Positions 1-5,347 of a stretch of 14,981 bases of DNA are shown here, piece by piece; positions within the stretch are counted from its first letter, which is position 1; each line of letters begins with the position of its first letter. Below the pieces are notes generated by a model. The model searched no databases. It was not told the origin of the DNA and worked only from the letters and a program-made list of their open reading frames with translations. The stretch is taken from assembly GCA_018712225.1 (NCBI GenBank), contig DVHH01000103.1:1-14981 (forward strand), read 5' to 3'. Made by a program: the position numbers and the translations under genes. The stretch is from Scatomorpha intestinigallinarum (GTDB taxonomy: Bacteria; Bacillota; Clostridia; Oscillospirales; Oscillospiraceae).

Positions 1-443
1 GTGGCACCTCCCACGCGAGTGGGAGAGGCGGGTGGGTCCCGAAACCTCACGGGGGCGCCACCACCCCAAAAGCGTTTTTCTTTGGGGCTCCACCCCGTTT
101 CTTTGGGCAAGACCAAAGAAATGGGGTGGAACAGCAGCACAAGGCAAAACCAACCAACAGCAAAACGGCGAGTTCCGCAAACGTGTCGTGCGTTTTCGCG
201 TTTTGATTTGCCCCGCAGTCAACGCACGCGCGGGACGTCGGGGACGCCGTCCCCTACAGGGCTTAAGCGGCAATGCGCAGAGGCTGCGGGCGGCAGAGCC
301 GCCCGCAAAGGGGGGACCCCCGGCGAGGGTCCCCCCTTTACCCCCTCCTGCGCTTCATTAGCACAGGAGAGTTCCGCGCGCTGCGGCGCGCGGCCAGGGC
401 TCCGCCCCTGGACCCCGCCCGCTTTTTTGTAAAAAAGCGGGGC
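1..443. repeat. Hairpin-rich intergenic region without a credible gene
   Basis: No ORF here has a ribosome site or recognisable protein; the open frames look like GC-rich artefacts. The stretch is a run of consecutive inverted repeats: CTCCCAC/GTGGGAG around a GCGA tetraloop (8-25), CCCCAAA/TTTGGGG (64-87), a roughly 17-bp stem at 90-129, GGGGAC/GTCCCC (240-254), a 9-bp stem around AGA (286-306), a 10-bp stem (310-336), an 8-bp GC stem (374-393), CCAGGG/CCCTGG (394-411), and CCCGCTTTTTT/AAAAAAGCGGG (418-441). None is followed by a good T-tract. It lies downstream of proS. I read it as a mosaic of intergenic palindromic repeats. A structured RNA at 1-61 (outer pairing GTGGC/GCCAC) is possible but cut by the window edge. 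Confidence 0.6.
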
Positions 444-486
444 AAAAAACTTTTATCCCCCGCCGTCCGTGAGGGCGGCGGGGGAT
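444..486 (-). terminator. Rho-independent terminator of proS
   Basis: Read on the minus strand, a 14-bp GC-rich stem (455-468 with 473-486, one G-U pair, 4-nt loop) is followed after five bases by six T residues (449-444). It starts 12 bases beyond the proS stop codon, as expected for the end of that transcript. Confidence 0.75.
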
Positions 487-497
487 TTCGCGTGTTC

Positions 498-1937
498 TCA
501 ATATGCTACGCCCCAGACTACCATCTTCTTCGCGGCGCGGCCGCAGACGGGGCAGGTGTCGCCCAGCTGCTCCTGCTCGAAGGGCATGCAGCGGCTCGAA
601 ACACCGGCCAGCTCCTTCATCTTCAGCTCGCAGGCCTCGTCGCCGCACCACATGGTCTTGATGAAGCCGCCGCCGCGGTTCTCGATGACGTCCTTCACCT
701 CGTCCACCGTGTGGGCGACATAGGTGTGCTCGTCCAGGTTGCGCTTGGCCTTGTCGAAGAGGCCCTGCTGCACGGCTTCCAGCAGCTGCGGCACGGCCGT
801 CTCCAGCTCCGCGAGCGGCACCGTGACCTTCTCGCCGCTGTCGCGCCGCGCGGCGACGCAGACGCCCGCCTCGATGTCCCGCGGGCCGAGCTCCAGGCGC
901 AGGGGCACGCCCTTCATCTCCCACTCCGCAAACTTCCAGCCGGGGGAGTTGTCCGAGAAGTCGCCCTTCACGCGCACGCCCGCCGCCTTCAGCCGCTCCA
1001 CGACCGCCTCGGCCGCTTCAGTCACGCCCGGCTTGTGCGCCGCGATGGGCAGCACCACGACCTGGATGGGCGCGATCTTCGGCGGCAGCACCAGGCCGTT
1101 GTTGTCGCCGTGCGTCATGATGAGGCCGCCGATGACGCGCGTGGACATGCCCCAGCTCGTCTCGTGCGGGTTGCGCAGCTTGTTCTCCTTGTCCGAGAAG
1201 CTGATGCCGAAGGCCTTGGCAAAGCCGTCCCCGAAATAGTGGCTCGTGCCGGACTGCAGGGCCTTGCGGTCGTGCATCATGCACTCTATCGTATACGTGT
1301 TCTCCGCGCCGGCGAACTTCTCCTTCTCGGTCTTGTCGCCGCGGATGACCGGCATGGCCAGCCAGTTCTCGCAGATGTCGGCGTAGATCTCCAGCATGCG
1401 GAGCGTCTCCTCGCGGGCCTCTTCCTCGGTGGCGTGGATGGTGTGGCCCTCCTGCCAGAGGAACTCGCGACCGCGCAGGAAGGGGCGCGTGGTCTTTTCC
1501 CAGCGCAGCACGCTGCACCACTGGTTGTACAGGCAGGGCAGGTCGCGCCAGCTGTGGACGACGTGGCTCCAGTGCTCGCAGAACAGCGTCTCCGAGGTCG
1601 GGCGGATGCACAGGCGCTCGGGCAGCTCCTCGCTGCCGCCCACCGTGACCCAGGCGCACTCGGGCGCAAAGCCCTCGACGTGGTCCTTCTCCTTCTGGAG
1701 CAGGCTCTCGGGGATGAGCATGGGCATGGAGACGTTCGTGTGGCCCGTGGCCTTGAACTTCGCGTCCAGCGCCTGCTGGATGTTCTCCCAGATGGCGTAG
1801 CCGTAGGGCCGCAGTACGAAAAGGCCCTTGATGCCGGAATAGTCCACCAGCTCCGCCTTCGTGCAGACGTCCGTGAACCACTGGGCGAAATCGACCTCCA
1901 TGTCGGTTATCTGTTCGACTTTCTTCTCCTTGGCCAT
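498..1937 (-). CDS. proS: Prolyl-tRNA synthetase, archaeal/eukaryotic-type (ProS type 3)
   Basis: Class II aminoacyl-tRNA synthetase that charges tRNA-Pro with proline in the cytoplasm. The 479-aa length fits the short form without the bacterial INS editing domain. Visible are motif 2 (FLRGREFLWQEGHT, residues 153-166), motif 3 around GMSTRVIGG (263-271), an anticodon-binding domain from about 290, and a C-terminal zinc domain with Cys431, Cys436, Cys462 and Cys465. The protein ends in Tyr479, typical of this type. The cysteine spacing matches what I recall for the Thermus thermophilus enzyme. ATG 1937 is chosen over an in-frame ATG at 1964 because an AGGGAGGA ribosome site lies directly upstream of it. 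It is monocistronic, with its own promoter and terminator, and divergent from the HAAS operon. The roughly 35-nt leader leaves no room for a T-box. Confidence 0.97.
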   Translation of the reverse strand: MAKEKKVEQITDMEVDFAQWFTDVCTKAELVDYSGIKGLFVLRPYGYAIWENIQQALDAKFKATGHTNVSMPMLIPESLLQKEKDHVEGFAPECAWVTVGGSEELPERLCIRPTSETLFCEHWSHVVHSWRDLPCLYNQWCSVLRWEKTTRPFLRGREFLWQEGHTIHATEEEAREETLRMLEIYADICENWLAMPVIRGDKTEKEKFAGAENTYTIECMMHDRKALQSGTSHYFGDGFAKAFGISFSDKENKLRNPHETSWGMSTRVIGGLIMTHGDNNGLVLPPKIAPIQVVVLPIAAHKPGVTEAAEAVVERLKAAGVRVKGDFSDNSPGWKFAEWEMKGVPLRLELGPRDIEAGVCVAARRDSGEKVTVPLAELETAVPQLLEAVQQGLFDKAKRNLDEHTYVAHTVDEVKDVIENRGGGFIKTMWCGDEACELKMKELAGVSSRCMPFEQEQLGDTCPVCGRAAKKMVVWGVAY

Positions 1938-1978
1938 ATGTGAAGCATCCTCCCTGCGTAACATTTCGCTGAAACCTC

Positions 1979-2007
1979 ATTTTATGTGAAGTTGCGGCGC
2001 TTGTCAA
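1979..2007 (-). promoter_or_regulatory. Sigma-A-type promoter of proS
   Basis: On the minus strand, TTGACA (2007-2002) and TAAAAT (1984-1979) are separated by exactly 17 bases. The predicted transcript start near 1972 gives a leader of about 35 nt. Confidence 0.75.
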
Positions 2008-2030
2008 GGGCGGGGGCGCGCGTTTTGGCC

Positions 2031-2059
2031 TTGACCGGGCGTGATATAATAAATATAAT
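2031..2059 (+). promoter_or_regulatory. Sigma-A-type promoter of the HAAS-like operon
   Basis: TTGACC (2031-2036) and TATAAT (2054-2059) are separated by 17 bases. A second TATAAT at 2045-2050 sits too close to the -35 to be used with it. The predicted start is near 2066. It is back to back with the proS promoter, the two -35 boxes being 23 bases apart. Confidence 0.8.
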
Positions 2060-2067
2060 GTCTCTGA

Positions 2068-2108
2068 GCGGGCAAGTCCCGCACCCTTGACGCAGAGTCA
2101 CTCGGAGG
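2068..2108 (+). promoter_or_regulatory. 5' hairpin and Shine-Dalgarno of the HAAS-like gene
   Basis: A GCGGG/CCCGC stem (2068-2072 with 2078-2082) would lie at the very 5' end of the transcript and could protect it. The only strong ribosome site in the leader is GGAGG at 2104-2108. Its spacing favours initiation near 2117, at an ATA codon, rather than at TTG 2087 or GTG 2108. Confidence 0.5.
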
Positions 2109-3136
2109 TGACTGTTATAGACAGGCAAAAATACGTTGCGGAGCTGGGGAAGCTCCTTTCCGGCATGGCGCCCCAGGACAGGGAGGCCGTGCTGCGCGGG
2201 ATAAACGCGCGCTTTGACGCGGAGGGCGACGATGCGGCGGTCATCGCGGCGCTGGGCAGCCCGACCTTTGCGGCCGTGACGGTCCTGCGCGGCTACACCC
2301 CGCCCGAGGAGGGCGAGCTGGGCTCCCGCTATGAGCCGGAGCCGGAGCCGGCGCAGGAACCCGAGCCGGAGCCGGTGCAGGAACACGAACCGGCGGCCGA
2401 AGCCGAGCCGGCGCCCGAGGCCGAAGCCGAGCCTGAAGCGCAGGCCGAGCCGGGACCGGAGCCGCAGGCCGGTCCTGAGCAGGAGGCGGAGCCCGAGAGC
2501 CCGCAGGCGCCGGAAGCCGAGGCCCCGCAGGAGCCGGAGGCGGAGGTAGAGGCTGCGCCCGAACCCGAACCCGCGCCTGAGGCGCAGGCCGAGCCGGAGC
2601 CCGAGGCGGAGCCGGAAGCAGAAGCCGAGCCGGAGACGGAGACGGAAGCCGGGGCCGAGGCGGAACCGGAAGTTAAAGCAGAAGCGGAGGCGGAGGCGGA
2701 ATACGCGGACACCGCCGCGGACGAGCCCGCGGGGGAGGACGCCGCGCCGGAGCTGCCGCCCTTCTGGGACGGGCCGCCGGAGCTGCCGAAGCCGCCGAAG
2801 GCGAAGGTCGGGCTGCTCATCCTCTACATTTTGTTCGGCCTGGTCATCTGCCTGCCGGTTACGGTGGCGCTGACGGGGCTGGCGCTGGGCATTTTCGTGC
2901 TGGGCGGCGCGGGCATCGGCCTGGGCGCGCTGCTGGCGTCGTTCTGTTTCCTGGGCATGAACGTGGTGGCGGACATCCTGCTGCTGGCGGGCGCGGCGCT
3001 GGTGGCCGCGGCGCTGGGGCTGCTGCTGCTGTTTTTCGCCGTGTGGTTTTTCCTGCGCGGCGTCGTGGGCTTTGCGGACCTCATCATCCGCAAGGGGCGC
3101 GACTGGTGCTATGAGCACGGGGAGGTGGACGCATGA
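2087..3136 (+). CDS. HAAS-like membrane protein with long acidic Glu/Pro linker
   Basis: Function unknown. Residues 14-70 (numbered from TTG 2087) resemble the HAAS/DUF1700 N-terminal helical domain, found in membrane proteins often linked to PadR-type regulators. No PadR gene is adjacent here. Residues 82-240 are a low-complexity linker of Glu, Pro and Ala. Three hydrophobic segments follow at about 241-264, 266-289 and 294-324, then a short charged tail. The open frame is given from TTG 2087, the outermost conventional start, but that codon has no ribosome site and lies 20 bases into the leader. GGAGG (2104-2108) is 8 bases before an in-frame ATA at 2117, which would begin the protein as (M)DRQKYVAEL, so I think 2117 is the true start. 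It is the first gene of a three-gene operon and its stop overlaps the next start (ATGA). Confidence 0.8.
   Translation: MTQSHSEVTVIDRQKYVAELGKLLSGMAPQDREAVLRGINARFDAEGDDAAVIAALGSPTFAAVTVLRGYTPPEEGELGSRYEPEPEPAQEPEPEPVQEHEPAAEAEPAPEAEAEPEAQAEPGPEPQAGPEQEAEPESPQAPEAEAPQEPEAEVEAAPEPEPAPEAQAEPEPEAEPEAEAEPETETEAGAEAEPEVKAEAEAEAEYADTAADEPAGEDAAPELPPFWDGPPELPKPPKAKVGLLILYILFGLVICLPVTVALTGLALGIFVLGGAGIGLGALLASFCFLGMNVVADILLLAGAALVAAALGLLLLFFAVWFFLRGVVGFADLIIRKGRDWCYEHGEVDA
2329..2740 (+). repeat. Low-complexity coding repeat (Glu-Pro/Glu-Ala linker)
   Basis: Imperfect GAGCCGGAGCC-like units encode runs such as EPEPEPAQEPEP. The pattern stays in frame and is translated, so it is a protein linker and not a CRISPR or satellite array. 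Such tracts expand and contract easily, so length may vary between strains. Confidence 0.8.
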
Positions 3137-3336
3137 AACGCGCATGGGGCATAGTTTTGAGCGTGGTCCTGGCGCTTGCGGGCCTGGGCGTCGTGGTATT
3201 TGCGCTTGGGCTCATCATGGACGCGGACCTGGTGCGCATAGCGGACACGGTGTTTGCCAATTACGACCTTGCTAAGGTCATCACGGCGGCGCGGGAGGCC
3301 CTGCACGGGCTGACGAGCATACTGCCGTTTTGTTGA
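3133..3336 (+). CDS. Small single-pass membrane protein (67 aa)
   Basis: Not recognised. There is one hydrophobic segment at about residues 5-28 after a short basic start (MKRAW), then a roughly 38-residue amphipathic tail, so it is probably an inner-membrane protein. The start overlaps the stop of the preceding gene (ATGA) and GGAGG is just upstream, which implies translational coupling with the HAAS-like protein and perhaps a shared complex. The partnership is inference. Confidence 0.75.
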   Translation: MKRAWGIVLSVVLALAGLGVVVFALGLIMDADLVRIADTVFANYDLAKVITAAREALHGLTSILPFC

Positions 3337-3351
3337 GTTGGAGGCGTTTTT

Positions 3352-3861
3352 TTGAAGAAGAGGGTAGTCAGGAAGCACAACAACAGCGGCAACTGCTTTG
3401 TGTGCGGTATAAACAACCCCTACGGCCTGCACAGCCGTTTTTACGAGCTGGAAGACGGCACGATGGCGGCGCTCGTGACGGCGAGCCCGGAGCATCAGAG
3501 CTATCCGCAGCGGGTACACGGCGGGGTGATCACGGCCCTGCTGGACGAGACGCTGGGGCGGGCCATAAACATAGCGGAGCCGGAGACCTGGGCGGTGACC
3601 GGGGACATCAGCGTTCGTTTCAAAAAACCGGTGCCGTATGGCGAGCCGCTGCTGGTGACGGGGCGGATAACGCGCAACACGCGGCTCATTTTCAACGCGG
3701 AGGGCGGGCTGTACCTGTCTGACGGCACGCTCGCGGCGACGGCGCAGGCGCGCTACATGAAGCAGCCCCTGGACGTCATCGGCGACCTGGAGAAGAACGG
3801 CGACATCTGGCTGAGGATAGACGAACCCGACGACCCGTCGGAGATAGACATCCCCGACTGA
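3352..3861 (+). CDS. PaaI-family hotdog-fold thioesterase
   Basis: Probable acyl-CoA thioesterase; substrate unknown. The 169-aa protein begins with a NCFVCG element (Cys15, Cys18) followed by NNPYGLHSRF, common in PaaI/THEM4-like members. It carries the HGG loop (56-58) leading into the catalytic helix VITALLDE (Asp65/Glu66), and a conserved strand near DISVRFKKPVP. The start codon is TTG at 3352, supported by GGAGG at 3340-3344 with 7-base spacing. It is the last gene of the HAAS operon, 15 bases after the 67-aa gene. The link between membrane proteins and a thioesterase is not explained by known pathways; possibly acyl-CoA or lipid turnover. Confidence 0.88.
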   Translation: MKKRVVRKHNNSGNCFVCGINNPYGLHSRFYELEDGTMAALVTASPEHQSYPQRVHGGVITALLDETLGRAINIAEPETWAVTGDISVRFKKPVPYGEPLLVTGRITRNTRLIFNAEGGLYLSDGTLAATAQARYMKQPLDVIGDLEKNGDIWLRIDEPDDPSEIDIPD

Positions 3862-3879
3862 CGCGCCGCACCCAAATGT

Positions 3880-3920
3880 AAAAAGCAATGCCCCGCTTTT
3901 GTACAAAAAGCGGGGCATTG
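3880..3920. terminator. Convergent terminator hairpin (HAAS operon / NifX-like gene)
   Basis: A perfect 15-bp stem (3886-3900 with 3906-3920) has arms rich in CCCCGCTTTT/AAAAGCGGGG. On the minus strand five T residues (3884-3880) follow, so it should end the NifX-like transcript well. On the plus strand only a weak ACTATTATT tail follows, so it ends the thioesterase operon less certainly. Confidence 0.75.
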
Positions 3921-3948
3921 ACTATTATTCGCGGGTATGGGACGGGGC

Positions 3949-4338
3949 TCACTCGTGGCAGCAGCCGCCGCCTTCGCCGTGGCAGCAGCTGTGGCCTTCC
4001 TCGTGCCGGCGGCAGTTCGGGTTCGGGTCGTGGGCCAGGACGCCGCGCAGCAGGGCCTCCACCGCGTAGTCCGCAAGGCCCGTGATGCCGCCGTAGACCT
4101 GGATGCCGGCCGCGTCCAGCGCCTGCACCGCGCCGGAGCCTATGCCCCCGCAGATGAGCGTCTGTACGCCCAGGCCGGCAAGAAAGGCCGCCAGAGCCTC
4201 GTGCCCCGCGCCCGCCGTGTCCACAAGCTCGCTCGACACGACCTCGCCGTTTTCTATCTCGTAGAGCTTGAAGCGCTCCGTGTGGCCGAAGTGCTGGAAG
4301 ATCATCTCTTCCTCGTCATATGCAACAGCTACCTTCAT
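3949..4338 (-). CDS. NifX/NifB-type dinitrogenase iron-molybdenum cofactor domain protein with Cys/His tail
   Basis: Single-domain member of the NifX/NifB C-terminal family (PF02579-like). Such small proteins bind Fe-S or metal clusters and occur in many anaerobes without nitrogenase. The fold runs through residues 1-100, with MKVAVAYDEE at the start, QHFGHTERF near 15-23 and LICGGIGSGA (61-70) carrying Cys63. The last 27 residues form a metal-binding-like tail: Cys109, His112, His116, Cys118, Cys119, His120, Cys126, Cys127, His128. ATG 4338 follows an AAGGAGG site. It is monocistronic. No nif genes are nearby, so a role in metal or Fe-S handling or storage is inference. Confidence 0.9.
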   Translation of the reverse strand: MKVAVAYDEEEMIFQHFGHTERFKLYEIENGEVVSSELVDTAGAGHEALAAFLAGLGVQTLICGGIGSGAVQALDAAGIQVYGGITGLADYAVEALLRGVLAHDPNPNCRRHEEGHSCCHGEGGGCCHE

Positions 4339-4362
4339 GGCTGCCTCCTTTGTGGTTAGTCT

Positions 4363-4376
4363 TATTAAATTTAATA
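4363..4376. promoter_or_regulatory. AT-rich perfect palindrome upstream of the NifX-like gene
   Basis: TATTAAATTTAATA is a perfect 14-bp palindrome in GC-rich surroundings, 24 bases upstream of the NifX-like ATG. It overlaps the likely -10 of that gene (TAAATT, 4373-4368) below a TTGACG -35 (4396-4391) with 17-base spacing. It could be an operator for a dimeric regulator or simply an AT-rich -10 region. Confidence 0.45.
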
Positions 4377-4408
4377 CGCTTTTCCATTTTCGTCAAGGAC
4401 AAAATCAC

Positions 4409-4437
4409 GTGACAGGCCGCCGGGCCGGGTGTATAAT
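4409..4437 (+). promoter_or_regulatory. Sigma-A-type promoter of the mscS-CoADR operon
   Basis: GTGACA (4409-4414) and TATAAT (4432-4437) are separated by 17 bases. The predicted start is near 4444, with AAAGGAGG and the mscS ATG just downstream. Confidence 0.75.
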
Positions 4438-4467
4438 GGGTTAGCTTTTTGGAAAGGAGGCGCCACC

Positions 4468-5319
4468 ATGCCGGACATAAGCGAGCTGCTCACTATAGAG
4501 GCAGAGCAGTTCTCCGTGCAGAATCTGCTGGAAACCGAAATAGGCGGCTTTTCGCTCGGCAACCTGCTGGCCGCGGCCGTCATCCTGCTCATCTCCCTCG
4601 TCGTCATCAAACTGCTCACCAAGGCCGTCCGCCGCGCCCTTGAGCGCTCCAAGCTCGAGCGCGCCATACGCAGCTTCATCCTCTCCTGCGTGCGGGTGCT
4701 GCTCTGGGTGCTCGTCGCGCTCATAATAGCGGACAAGCTCAGCATACCCTCGGCCTCGCTCGTGGCCGTGCTCTCCGTGGCGGGCCTGGCCTTCTCGCTC
4801 TCGCTGCAGAACACGCTCTCGAACGTCTTTGCCGGCTTCACGCTGCTCATGACGCGGCCCTTCTCCTCCGGCGACTTCGTCGAGCTGGGCGCGACGACGG
4901 GTACGGTCATCTCCTCCGGCCTCTTCTACGTCACCCTCGTCACCGCGGACAGGAAGGAGATACACATCCCCAACAGCGACGTGGCCGCCTCCCGCATCAC
5001 GAACTACAGCACCGAGCCCACCCGCCGCGTGGACCTCGCCTTCGGCCTCGAATACAGCTGCGACGCCGAGTCCGTGCGCCGGGCCCTGCTCGACGCCGCC
5101 GCGGCCGACGCGCGCGTCCTCACCGAGCCCGCGCCCAGCGTCGTCGTCAGCGCCTACAAGGCCAGCAGCGTCGAATACAGCCTGCGCGCCTGGGCCGCCA
5201 CGCAGGACTACTGGGACGTCTACTTCGCCCTCAACGAAAACTGCCGCACCGCGCTGGAAAAGGCCGGGCTCTCCATGGCCTTCGACCGGCTCGACGTCAG
5301 GATACTCGACAACAAATAA
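4468..5319 (+). CDS. mscS: MscS-family small-conductance mechanosensitive ion channel
   Basis: Membrane channel that opens under tension to release solutes on osmotic downshock. The 283-aa protein has three membrane helices (about 31-50, 68-87 and 93-127). The last is the pore-lining helix with the family signature GLAFSLSLQNTLSNVFAG. The beta domain begins at RPFSSGDFVELG (130-141) and an alpha/beta cage domain fills the C-terminal part. The length matches the E. coli MscS class. ATG 4468 is chosen because AAAGGAGG (4453-4460) precedes it by 7 bases; an upstream in-frame extension from 4429 has no such site. It is the first gene of a two-gene operon with the CoA-disulfide reductase; the 28-base gap has no terminator. 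Confidence 0.95.
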   Translation: MPDISELLTIEAEQFSVQNLLETEIGGFSLGNLLAAAVILLISLVVIKLLTKAVRRALERSKLERAIRSFILSCVRVLLWVLVALIIADKLSIPSASLVAVLSVAGLAFSLSLQNTLSNVFAGFTLLMTRPFSSGDFVELGATTGTVISSGLFYVTLVTADRKEIHIPNSDVAASRITNYSTEPTRRVDLAFGLEYSCDAESVRRALLDAAAADARVLTEPAPSVVVSAYKASSVEYSLRAWAATQDYWDVYFALNENCRTALEKAGLSMAFDRLDVRILDNK

Positions 5320-5347
5320 CAGCCCACTTTTAAGGAGGACAGCACAT

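Noticed and set aside
273..1943. 556-aa open frame antisense to proS
   Set aside because: Same reasoning: proS is unmistakable on the minus strand, and this frame has no ribosome site or family resemblance.
2329..2740. Short repeats that could suggest a CRISPR or tandem DNA array
   Set aside because: The units are irregular, keep one reading frame and encode a Glu/Pro/Ala linker. There are no unique spacers of constant length.
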